A DNA stretch of 8,981 nucleotides from Acidobacteriota bacterium (lineage in GTDB: Bacteria > Acidobacteriota > Aminicenantia > UBA2199). A program made the translations under genes and the position numbers. Location: NCBI GenBank assembly GCA_021817755.1, contig JAKAGC010000114.1, positions 1 to 8,981 on the forward strand, in the 5' to 3' direction. The notes under the pieces were generated by a model. The model was not told where the DNA came from and did no database searches. It was given only the letters and a program-made list of their open reading frames with translations. Shown in pieces: positions 1 to 6,700 of this stretch. Positions within the stretch are counted from its first letter, which is position 1. Each line of letters begins with the position of its first letter.

Positions 1-792
1 TATAACGGTTCTCATGTTATGACTCCGAAAGCAGGTTCACTTAAAATTAACAGCCACGGGAGCGGTTACGTGAAATTATTCCAGGTAATCCCTCTTATGA
101 CCTGGAGAGCAGGAGTTCATTATTACCGGGAAGAAGTCGAATATATGGATCGCTGGGTAGGTGAATTTTTAAAATCGCTTGAGAAGGAAAAATTATTAAA
201 AAATACGATAGTGATAATTGCAGGCGATCATGGAGAAGGATTAGGAGAACGTGAACGGTATTTTGGTCACGTACGGTATTTAAACCAGCAATTTCTACAT
301 GTTCCATTGATAATGTATTTCCCCGGAATGAAACCGCACCGGTTTGAGCAACCCGTTTCTCTTGCCTGGATTGCTCCTGCTATTGTGAGTTACGCAGGAA
401 TCGAATATCCTCCATTTAAAGATAGAGAAAATATCCTCACCTTTACCGAACATGAAGATACTCCCCTTCCTCCAGTATACTCCTATGCCTTTAAACCCTC
501 TTCACCGGAAAATAAAATTTCTATTATCAAATGGCCCTATCAATATATCATTAAAGAAACCGATACCGGAACCCCCGCTTCGGAATTATATAATTTTGCC
601 TTATCTCCTTCTTTTAGGAAAATGGATGAGTATGCTGTGGATGTTTTGAAACGAAATGCACCTCGGGAATACGCATTTTTGCAAGAATCGATTCACCGTA
701 CAGGGCAAATGTTCTTGACTTATATTCATAAAAAAAATAAAATAAATACAAAAGAAATTGAGAATTTAAAAACCATCGGATACTTGCAATGA
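1..792 (+). CDS. Sulfatase / alkaline-phosphatase-superfamily enzyme, C-terminal part (5' end outside window)
   Basis: The reading frame is open from base 1, so the gene starts upstream; 263 C-terminal residues are visible. The segment TIVIIAGDHGEGLGE (D76 and H77 of the visible part) is the C-terminal metal-binding Asp-His motif of sulfatases and related phosphotransferases. It is followed by FGHVRYLNQQFLHVPLIMYF, matching the usual 'GH...l...VPLi' stretch of the family. The extreme C-terminus ENLKTIGYLQ resembles the 'L..LGY' ending common in bacterial sulfatases. The catalytic Cys/Ser or Thr nucleophile would lie in the missing N-terminal half, so hydrolysis of a sulfate ester cannot be separated from phosphoethanolamine or glycerol-phosphate transfer. 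The next gene, a polysaccharide-type glycosyltransferase, starts 34 bases downstream on the same strand, so the two are probably co-transcribed and the substrate may be a surface glycan. Family assignment is firm; substrate is unknown. Confidence 0.85.
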   Translation, partial: YNGSHVMTPKAGSLKINSHGSGYVKLFQVIPLMTWRAGVHYYREEVEYMDRWVGEFLKSLEKEKLLKNTIVIIAGDHGEGLGERERYFGHVRYLNQQFLHVPLIMYFPGMKPHRFEQPVSLAWIAPAIVSYAGIEYPPFKDRENILTFTEHEDTPLPPVYSYAFKPSSPENKISIIKWPYQYIIKETDTGTPASELYNFALSPSFRKMDEYAVDVLKRNAPREYAFLQESIHRTGQMFLTYIHKKNKINTKEIENLKTIGYLQ

Positions 793-826
793 AAAAAAAA
801 TTACAAAAAATGGTTAAGGAGGTTTG

Positions 827-2203
827 ATGGAGCAGATAAAAACTCCCTCTGAGGCAGCATTGGTTTTACAGGTGCCAAGACAACCCAAATTTCTTTCATG
901 GGAAGTTTGGGAACCTGTTATAAAACTACTGGTTATCTTTTCGGGGATAGGAGTTATATTCGCTGCATTAAAAAACGATGTCCTATTCAATCTGGATTTC
1001 CAGCAATTATTAAAAGTAAAGAGTCCCTTTGTCCGTGATGTATTTATCCTGAATAGTATAATCTTTATTATTTCTCTCGTGCTTCGCACATTTTTATGGT
1101 TCAAGTATCGCCCATACGATTCTCGAAAAATCGATCAGTGGCCGGAAGTAACTGTACTGGTTCCTTCTTATAATGAAGGTGATACTGTATATACTACCAT
1201 ATGTTCCATTGCTCAAAGTGACTATCCACAGGGAAAAATGAAAATTATTGCGGTGGATGACGGTTCCAAGGATGATACCTTTTTTCATATGGAAAGAGCC
1301 AGAGCAGAATACCCAGGAATGGTTGAACTTATTCGATTTGAAACCAATAAAGGTAAACGTCACGGCTTGTATGAAAGTTTTAATAAATCCGTGACTCCAT
1401 ATGTTATTACGATCGATTCCGATACCCGGCTTGAACCTGATTCCATAAAAGAACTCCTAACTCCATTAATCCTTGATTCTTCTATCGGTGCTGTAACCGG
1501 ACGAATCAAAATATGGAATGGTGATGCGAATCTATTTACGAAGATTTTGAAAGCCAATTTCGCAATGGCTTTCGATTTTACACGTGCGATTCAATCAACT
1601 TTTTCCACTGTTTTTTGTACATCAGGTGCTTTTTCTGCTTACAGACGTTCTGTACTCATACCTATAATCGACATCTGGTTGAATCAGACTTTTCTAAAGC
1701 GACCATGCACTTTTGGAGAAGATCGAAGTCTTGCCAATCATATCTTGAGAGAAGGACACGGGACAGTATTTCAACGTACGGCAATTGCTTTCACAAAAGT
1801 TCCTGAGCGCTTTACCAAGATCATCAAAATGATGACCCGTTGGGCGCGAAGTAATATTAGGGAGAGTTTTGTTTTTTCCACATTGATGTTTAATAAACGC
1901 AGACGAGGCAATTATATACTTCCATTTCTTGAATTTTTCTTTACTACTGCTATTGTTATTACCCATCTTGCATTATTTTATTACTTTCTTTTTTCAGGTT
2001 TCATTGATGCCGAATATATTTTCAGAACCATTGCATACACGGTTATATTCGGATTCTTTTATATGCTCTATTATATCCGGATCGAAGGGAGAAAAGATTT
2101 CCCTTATATTATCGCATTTTCAATATTCAGTACCATTTTTATGATTTGGATATTCACTGCCGCTGGTTTTACCATAACAAGGAGAGGATGGTCTACCCGG
2201 TAA
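827..2203 (+). CDS. Membrane-bound processive glycosyltransferase, family 2 (hyaluronan synthase/NodC/IcaA-like)
   Basis: The 458-residue product probably polymerises a beta-linked polysaccharide from a nucleotide sugar at the inner membrane. Two N-terminal hydrophobic segments (about 28-46 and 69-90) precede a GT2 domain. VPSYNEGD (112-119) and VDDGSKDD (from 143) bind the nucleotide, DSDTR (197-201) is the DxD metal site, and GED (297-299) holds the probable catalytic base. R338-W339 in MMTRWARSN is the RW of the (Q/R)xxRW signature of processive enzymes, followed by RES as in hyaluronan synthases. Three further hydrophobic segments follow (about 362-390, 397-420, 427-448), and the protein ends RRGWSTR, like the WGTR tails of this group. 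I chose ATG 827: AAGGAGG lies at 816-822, 4 bases upstream. A TTG directly before it would add one residue. The first residue of (Q/R)xxRW is Met here. The product of the polymerase cannot be named from sequence. Confidence 0.88.
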   Translation: MEQIKTPSEAALVLQVPRQPKFLSWEVWEPVIKLLVIFSGIGVIFAALKNDVLFNLDFQQLLKVKSPFVRDVFILNSIIFIISLVLRTFLWFKYRPYDSRKIDQWPEVTVLVPSYNEGDTVYTTICSIAQSDYPQGKMKIIAVDDGSKDDTFFHMERARAEYPGMVELIRFETNKGKRHGLYESFNKSVTPYVITIDSDTRLEPDSIKELLTPLILDSSIGAVTGRIKIWNGDANLFTKILKANFAMAFDFTRAIQSTFSTVFCTSGAFSAYRRSVLIPIIDIWLNQTFLKRPCTFGEDRSLANHILREGHGTVFQRTAIAFTKVPERFTKIIKMMTRWARSNIRESFVFSTLMFNKRRRGNYILPFLEFFFTTAIVITHLALFYYFLFSGFIDAEYIFRTIAYTVIFGFFYMLYYIRIEGRKDFPYIIAFSIFSTIFMIWIFTAAGFTITRRGWSTR

Positions 2204-2404
2204 ATAATTAATCAAATAAATTTATAGTCTACTGAGAATTAACATCCTTTTTTTTTAATAACAAAAATTCTTTTGGATTTGGAAATGCACTTTTTATGTT
2301 TAGATTTGCGGAAATCTGGTTTTCGATTTGTACCCAACTATAGATTTTCCGCTTATTTCTGTATATACCATTTGAAATTAATAAAGAAACATCGTAAGCT
2401 TTTT
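2204..2404. other. Convergent intergenic region, AT-rich
   Basis: This stretch separates the stop of the glycosyltransferase from the stop of the converging propeller gene. It contains T runs (for example around 2249-2258 and 2400-2406) and the imperfect inverted repeat listed separately. I see no reading frame with a ribosome binding site and no RNA gene. Confidence 0.6.
2308..2352. terminator. Possible bidirectional terminator hairpin between convergent genes
   Basis: GCGGAAATCT (2308-2317) pairs with AGATTTTCCGC (2342-2352), giving ten base pairs with one bulged T (2345) and a 24-base loop. On the plus strand it is followed by TTATTTCT, a weak U-rich tail; there is no tail on the minus strand. 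Its position between two convergent stop codons fits a terminator, but the long loop and weak tails keep confidence low. Confidence 0.35.
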
Positions 2405-3415
2405 TTACTGGATATCTACAGCATGGAGTTCCCAGACTTCGGATTCCTCGTTATCGATAATGTAATAAAATTTCCCGTTTTCGATTGAAAAATTGGTATA
2501 CATTTCATTTTCCACCCAGGGGACCCAGGTGCGTTTTAATAGTTTTCCCTTAAAATCCGTAATCAATAATTCCCTATTTGCGTTTTTTTTATTATAAGTG
2601 AGGAAGTAGATTTTGCCATTGTCTTCGTCGAACCGGTAGAATGATGGATAATATTCTGGGAATACAACTGTGTAGATGTTGGAGAAATAGGACCATAATT
2701 TATCTTGTTTGGCACGTTTCATCCAGTCCTCTTTGTATTCCTCGGATATTTTTGATTTTTCTATATATAGTCTGATTTTACAGAACTGGTTCCCGTTGCT
2801 ATCAAACCCTTCCACATAGAGTCCCCTTTTCGAATCGCCGATGAAAACTCGGTCATCATGAAGAACCGTACCGCAATAATCCTTAACGATAGGATACTCT
2901 ATTTTCCCTCCAAATGATTTGTTTTTATCAAATCGATATAAATAAATCAATTTTTTATACTGAAACTCTTTGTTCTGAGACTGAGAATAAATAGACATTT
3001 CCATTCCATCTTCCGGAGGTCTTTTGATCCACAGAAAATTATCTCCTAATGGTGCAAGTAATATATTATGAGGTTGAGGAATTCGGAATTGATTTTTATA
3101 AGTCCCATCACGATTAAAATATATACATCTTCCTAATTCATATAAATAAATATAATTCTTCCCTATGACGAGTTGGGGAACCGCATTACATTCAGATGGT
3201 CCGTCTCCTCGCCTGGAAAGCTCTTTCTGAAATTTGAAAGGGCTGATCGAATACAATAAAACTTTGGGAGCTTGATCGGAAATCACCAATTGCCCGTTAT
3301 TCACCTCCATGAATAATGGTTTAGCAGCATCCGGTAAACTTCCTATTTTTTTAGGAAAAACAGAAACGCTTAATAACATGATTCCACTGGCAATACACAA
3401 AAAAGCAATTTTCAT
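2405..3415 (-). CDS. Exported six-bladed beta-propeller-like protein
   Basis: The product has 336 residues. Residues 1-20 (MKIAFLCIASGIMLLSVSVF) form a signal-peptide-like hydrophobic start, so it should be exported. The body has alternating short beta-strands with aromatic and Asp/Gly turns. The stretch ELSRRGDGPSEC (65-76) matches the 'G.GPgE' signature seen in six-bladed beta-propeller proteins common in Bacteroidota. Later units such as KIYFLTYNKK and KFYYIIDNEE look like further blades. I chose ATG 3415 because AAGGAG (3422-3427 on the complement) sits 6 bases upstream; a longer reading to 3445 would overlap the preceding gene and remove the signal peptide from the N-terminus. The start is 14 bases after the stop of the NHL gene, so the two are co-transcribed. 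Predicted mature Cys residues could form disulfides. No catalytic motif is visible; a binding or scaffold role is a guess. Confidence 0.72.
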   Translation of the reverse strand: MKIAFLCIASGIMLLSVSVFPKKIGSLPDAAKPLFMEVNNGQLVISDQAPKVLLYSISPFKFQKELSRRGDGPSECNAVPQLVIGKNYIYLYELGRCIYFNRDGTYKNQFRIPQPHNILLAPLGDNFLWIKRPPEDGMEMSIYSQSQNKEFQYKKLIYLYRFDKNKSFGGKIEYPIVKDYCGTVLHDDRVFIGDSKRGLYVEGFDSNGNQFCKIRLYIEKSKISEEYKEDWMKRAKQDKLWSYFSNIYTVVFPEYYPSFYRFDEDNGKIYFLTYNKKNANRELLITDFKGKLLKRTWVPWVENEMYTNFSIENGKFYYIIDNEESEVWELHAVDIQ

Positions 3416-3429
3416 TCTGTACTCCTTTT

Positions 3430-4605
3430 TTATTCTATATGACAATTTTCGGTATGAGAAGGATCAGCACAGATTCCGGAAGATATAGTAAATACTTCTA
3501 ATTTATAAGGAATGTTGAAGAGACTGAACCGACCGACATCATTCTTAAATTCGTAATCATTTGGTTCAATATTGGGGATAAATAGTTTTCCATTTTCGAC
3601 ATGGGCCAGGTTGTATCCCATCAAATTGTACCAAGCTGTACTACATAAATTGTTAAAATTCAAATCGTACACATCTACTATATATCGTCTTTCAGAATCC
3701 ATATTAGAGGTCCATAAATAGATGCGATTTCGATCGATATTAATACCGAATATAGCAGGAAAAAATCGGGCGGAGCTTGTTAAATCCTTCAAAATATTTT
3801 CAGAACCGGGTAATTTTCGGATAGTTCCTGGGCGAACAAGGTAATGAAAATCACTTTCCAGAATTCTATATTTTTTCTTTTCCTTAAAAAAAGTATTTTT
3901 CAAGATTCCTTGAGGAGAATAAACAAATACCCGATATTCTACGGTATCGGTAATATAGCAATTACCTATGCTGTCGAAGGTGAAATCGGGAATCATATCC
4001 ACATTAGAAGGACGAACTTGTCTTTTTTCTGCATGTATAACAGAATATGAAGTCATATCTCCAGTAAATCTTAACAGACAGTAGCCATTTCCTTCTTTAA
4101 AAGCCAGGATATATAGGGTATCGAATCCATCGTATTTTAATTTTTTTATTACCATAGCCTCTAATCCACTGGGAGCATCTATTGTTGAAAATTCCTTCCC
4201 ATTTCCCAAAAATCGGAGAAATACAGATTTAAGGTTACAATAGGATATCAAATCTCCTTTGGAGTTTATAGCAAAGGTTTCAAGCCAACCGGGTAAGTGA
4301 AACGATTCATGGTTTACGCCTCCGAAAGTGAGAAGGTAGTCTCCATTAGAATTGAACTTATCGATACGATTGTTGTATTCATCGGCAATATAGACATTTT
4401 TGTTTGAATCAAGACAATAGCTCCGGATGAACTGATAGGATCCGGGTTGGATTGTTTCGCTGTCGGAACCGATACAGAAATGGGGACGGGGAGAATCAAA
4501 GAAATTAATGCTTGGTCGATTGAAATTACTATCCGGACCGCATACCTGTTCAATCAGTAAAACTAGCATAATCAAAGCGTATATTGCTTTTTTATTCTTC
4601 TTCAT
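3430..4605 (-). CDS. Exported NHL-repeat / beta-propeller protein, cysteine-rich
   Basis: The product has 391 residues. It starts MKKNKKAIYALIMLVLLIEQ, a basic then hydrophobic signal sequence. A Cys follows at residue 22 (EQVCG); this could be a lipidation site, but the residues before it do not match a standard lipobox. Residues about 58-96 form a classic NHL unit with YIADEYNNRIDKF and the turn GDYLLTFGG. A second clear unit lies at about 205-235 (PDFTFDSIGN, then YRVFVYSPQG). Nine Cys occur in the protein, including a C-terminal pair in ICADPSHTENC, consistent with an oxidising periplasmic or surface location. ATG 4605 is preferred; an adjacent TTG would add one residue. The ribosome binding site is poor (GAGAG), and 106 bases with a hairpin separate it from the upstream peptide gene, so it may be expressed less than the genes before it. 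Binding partner unknown. Confidence 0.75.
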   Translation of the reverse strand: MKKNKKAIYALIMLVLLIEQVCGPDSNFNRPSINFFDSPRPHFCIGSDSETIQPGSYQFIRSYCLDSNKNVYIADEYNNRIDKFNSNGDYLLTFGGVNHESFHLPGWLETFAINSKGDLISYCNLKSVFLRFLGNGKEFSTIDAPSGLEAMVIKKLKYDGFDTLYILAFKEGNGYCLLRFTGDMTSYSVIHAEKRQVRPSNVDMIPDFTFDSIGNCYITDTVEYRVFVYSPQGILKNTFFKEKKKYRILESDFHYLVRPGTIRKLPGSENILKDLTSSARFFPAIFGINIDRNRIYLWTSNMDSERRYIVDVYDLNFNNLCSTAWYNLMGYNLAHVENGKLFIPNIEPNDYEFKNDVGRFSLFNIPYKLEVFTISSGICADPSHTENCHIE

Positions 4606-4633
4606 CAAATCTCTCAGTCACAATCAAAAGAAC

Positions 4634-4671
4634 CCGGCAGAGGCGATGGACTCAAGACACTTCTCTGCCGG
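4634..4671 (-). terminator. Intercistronic hairpin: attenuator or partial terminator
   Basis: CCGGCAGAG (4634-4642) and CTCTGCCGG (4663-4671) form a perfect nine-base-pair GC-rich stem around a 20-base loop. Read on the minus strand, the stem is followed by GGTTCTTTTGATTG, a modest U-rich tract. It sits between the six-Cys peptide gene and the NHL gene, so it probably reduces read-through or protects the 3' end of the upstream message. I see no convincing promoter between it and the NHL start. Confidence 0.6.
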
Positions 4672-4711
4672 ACAAAAAATGAAATATTAACCTCTAATAG
4701 AATATAATGAG

Positions 4712-4936
4712 TTACTGTTCCGGTTGTCCGACTACACAGGCTTTAATTAAATCACCTCTGCATGTGCAAGTAATATTACCGCTGCAATCTTGACCAGAGA
4801 AACTGCACTCTTGAGTTCCACAATTAAACATCGCAGCGTTCACAGGCGCAAGGAATGCCTGGTAGACACCGAATCCAATGGATAGCATTATTAAAAGGCC
4901 AAGTGCAATCCAACCTACATTTTTTTTAATACTCAT
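4712..4936 (-). CDS. Small secreted six-cysteine peptide (NVEALA-like layout)
   Basis: The product has 74 residues. Residues 7-30 are hydrophobic after a Lys pair, and VNA (32-34) followed by A35 would suit signal peptidase I. The predicted mature part is about 40 residues, with Cys at 39, 44, 51, 57, 59 and 67, enough for three disulfides, and few hydrophobic residues. The stretch GFGVYQAF followed by APVNAAM recalls Bacteroides NVEALA peptides (a GYNVYQ-like segment, then an A-rich motif, then a Cys-containing tail), but no family motif is exact. The start overlaps the stop of the upstream redoxin gene by four bases (ATGA), and its GGAGG site (4941-4945 on the complement) lies within the last redoxin codons. 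This indicates translational coupling. Function is unknown: structural peptide, signal or bacteriocin-like product are all possible. Confidence 0.78.
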   Translation of the reverse strand: MSIKKNVGWIALGLLIMLSIGFGVYQAFLAPVNAAMFNCGTQECSFSGQDCSGNITCTCRGDLIKACVVGQPEQ

Positions 4937-5496
4937 ATTTCCTCCATAATTTTATTTTTTACGTTCTGATTGATACCGGGAATAGACCATTTGATTTTAC
5001 CGTTAGACTCTAAAAACATAGTTAATGGAAGAGTACCAAAAGGGTCAATCCCCTGGATTTCACCATATTTATATACGGGAAATTCAACCCGGTTCCGGGA
5101 AATATACTGCATGATAGCAGCAACAGGGTGTTTGGATATTCCAACAATGGCTACGCGGTTACGGTATGCCCTAAATATATCATTCCATACCGTTGCCATC
5201 TGGTCACACGAGTAACAATCCGTAGAAAAAACAAATAAAATAATGGATTGCTTCCCAAGGAAATCGTAAATCGTTGTTTTTTGATCGCCCTTCAGTGAAA
5301 CTAAAGCAATATTTGGAAGTATGGGGGATTTTTGATTCAGGATGATCGCATCGGATGGTGTGTAAAGCATAAAATTCAATTTCGAGTTCTCATATCGCAG
5401 ATTGCGATTCACTATAGCCAAAACAACAATAAGTGCACACAGTAATATAATAATCCCACTTAAAATCCCAATCATTTTACTAGTGGAAAGATTCAT
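4933..5496 (-). CDS. Membrane-anchored redoxin / TlpA-like thioredoxin-fold protein
   Basis: The product has 187 residues. An N-terminal hydrophobic segment (about 9-29) anchors it or directs export. A thioredoxin-fold domain follows from about 58: SIILFVFSTDCYSCDQM (84-100) contains the CxxC pair C94/C97 after a beta-strand, in the place of the WCPPC-type motif of TlpA/ResA. GTLPLTMF (154-161) supplies the cis-proline (P157) loop, then the usual ES-NGKI turn. The long insert with GISKHPVAAIMQYI is peroxiredoxin/TlpA-like. It should act outside the cytoplasmic membrane as a thiol-disulfide reductase or oxidase. The start at 5496 has a strong site, AAGGAGG (5503-5509 on the complement), 6 bases upstream. 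Its coupling to the six-Cys peptide gene suggests that peptide as a substrate; this is inference. The CYSC spacer residues do not reveal the direction of electron flow. Confidence 0.82.
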   Translation of the reverse strand: MNLSTSKMIGILSGIIILLCALIVVLAIVNRNLRYENSKLNFMLYTPSDAIILNQKSPILPNIALVSLKGDQKTTIYDFLGKQSIILFVFSTDCYSCDQMATVWNDIFRAYRNRVAIVGISKHPVAAIMQYISRNRVEFPVYKYGEIQGIDPFGTLPLTMFLESNGKIKWSIPGINQNVKNKIMEEI

Positions 5497-5526
5497 ATTC
5501 GCCCTCCTTTGGATTCTTCCGTTTTA

Positions 5527-5554
5527 AGGATAAACTCATTTATTTATTTATCCT
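5527..5554 (-). other. AT-rich inverted repeat at the phosphatase-like/redoxin junction
   Basis: AGGATAAA (5527-5534) and TTTATCCT (5547-5554) form a perfect eight-base-pair stem with a 12-base loop. It overlaps the last codons of the phosphatase-like frame and ends about 17 bases before the redoxin ribosome binding site. There is no U-tract, so a mRNA-stability or processing element is likelier than a terminator; it may also be chance in AT-rich DNA. Confidence 0.3.
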
Positions 5555-6463
5555 CCGGTGCCCCCATCCAGATAATTAATGAATCATATGAAAACTTAAA
5601 CTTGTTGTTCTTAAAAGAAACTGTCACACATCCCATTGAACGACCATATTCATCACAGAATACTACCGGTGTATTTTTTATATATTGCATGGTATTGATT
5701 AACTGAGGTAATGAAGCGCGCGCAATTACAAGATCAAAAAGAAAAGGGAGGGAGTAAAGATCTCTTCTTAATGAATAATATGTACCATTATATAATAAAA
5801 TCTTCAAAGGAGTAGATACGAGTTTTTTATTTACTTCTGTGAGTGATGGAACAATAGGATTTATCTGAAAAGGTATGGAAGAATTTGGAAAAAACATTAC
5901 ACGTTCATCCTGTGTTACACCAGTTACACCAACAGAAATACGTTTGATATTATTGGAATTGCGAAGAGTAAAAGGGATAATCCTGTATTTTGAAATAATG
6001 TAATTTAATGGATGTGGTTGTTTTATACTAAGATTAGCAGAAATGAATAGGTTACTCAATAAATTGGGTTCGATATTACTTAATGCTGTAAGATCGGGCT
6101 TCGTGAGATTAATAACGAACAATTGCATACGCGAAACCCGGCTGCATATACAGGAACATATGTATTATTTATTATAGGATTACGGGAAAATACATTACCG
6201 AAATCAAAATAAAGAGAATCGGGAAATTTCCTTACAAGAGCAACACGACGGGTTAATGAACCGAGGCGTTCACAACCTGAAAGTTGAATACTTCCAAACG
6301 TATCACCGGTAAATAATATGGTGCCTTTGAAGAGATCGGAAATAGGGCCTTGTGGAACAGTGTTTCCGTGAAAAAAAGAGTGGTGGAAATCAAAAAAATA
6401 AACCGCAATAATCAAAATAATCGGGATCAATATTCCAAGAAAAAATAGTGATTTCTGTTTCAA
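5544..6463 (-). pseudogene. UshA-like metallophosphoesterase-related membrane-anchored protein, frameshifted
   Basis: Two overlapping frames together make one protein of about 300 residues. The first (6463-6080) starts with a hydrophobic anchor (about 6-24), then GTILFTGDTFG (47-57) and GCERLGSLTRR (63-73), then SLYFDFGNVF (83-92). The second (to 5544) gives LFVINLTKPDL, LFISANL, and ISVGVTGVT. This order (TGDxxG, GGLaRR-like, DxGN, vIN...DL, SANL, vGVtGVt) follows 5'-nucleotidase/UshA-type metallophosphoesterases, but the metal ligands are altered: DxHG is DTFG, GD is GN, and GNHE is replaced. The frames meet near 6127-6130; restoring one base there would read GFRVMQLFVINL. The downstream frame has no ribosome binding site of its own and no slippery heptamer is visible, so this is a genuine mutation or a sequencing error. 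The start is TTG 6463, with AGAGG 5 bases upstream; no in-frame ATG precedes it before a stop. Confidence 0.6.
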
Positions 6464-6489
6464 AGATTCCTCTTCCTGATGAATACCTT

Positions 6490-6517
6490 ATCATAAAATA
6501 AAAATATATAATGTCAA
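6490..6517 (-). promoter_or_regulatory. Sigma70-type promoter for the minus-strand unit
   Basis: On the minus strand TTGACA (6517-6512) and TATGAT (6495-6490) are separated by 16 bases. The -35 box is perfect and the -10 box differs from TATAAT at one base. Transcription would begin near 6483, about 20 bases before the TTG start at 6463, leaving room for the AGAGG ribosome binding site. It is the only strong promoter I see for the five genes down to 2405. Confidence 0.7.
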
Positions 6518-6557
6518 GGATTTCAGATCAAGGTTTTTAACCGTATAGAAATCAAAT

Positions 6558-6572
6558 ATTAGAAATTCTAAT
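6558..6572. repeat. 15-base odd-centred palindrome, candidate operator
   Basis: ATTAGAA-A-TTCTAAT is a perfect inverted repeat around one central base. It lies about 40 bases upstream of the minus-strand -35 box. The half-site core TAGAAAT recurs at 6546-6552 and 6656-6662. This is suggestive of a regulator site, but such palindromes arise readily in AT-rich DNA. Confidence 0.35.
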
Positions 6573-6624
6573 TGTCACATTTCTTTTATTCTCTCAATAG
6601 AAACATATTAATAAAAAGGAAACA

Positions 6625-6635
6625 AGTACTGTACT
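6625..6635. repeat. AGTAC-T-GTACT palindrome, candidate operator
   Basis: A perfect 11-base inverted repeat with one central base sits midway between the two divergent promoters, about 65 bases upstream of the plus-strand -35 box. It is less AT-rich than its surroundings. No regulator gene is in the window to pair with it. Confidence 0.3.
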
Positions 6636-6700
6636 CCATGGTGCAATTAACTATCTAGAAATTGGAATTAAAACCAGAAAATTGTTATGATTTAATTTTA

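Noticed and set aside
814..1966. Several minus-strand frames of 65-96 residues inside the glycosyltransferase gene
   Set aside because: They lie antisense to a clearly recognised GT2 gene, lack ribosome binding sites and show no domain features.
5544..6128. The 194-residue frame as an independent gene
   Set aside because: Its ATG has no ribosome binding site, lies inside the preceding frame, and the protein starts in the middle of a phosphoesterase-like domain. A frameshifted single gene explains it better.
6080..6130. Programmed -1 ribosomal frameshift
   Set aside because: The second frame is in the -1 register, but no X-XXY-YYZ slippery heptamer or obvious downstream stem is present in the overlap.
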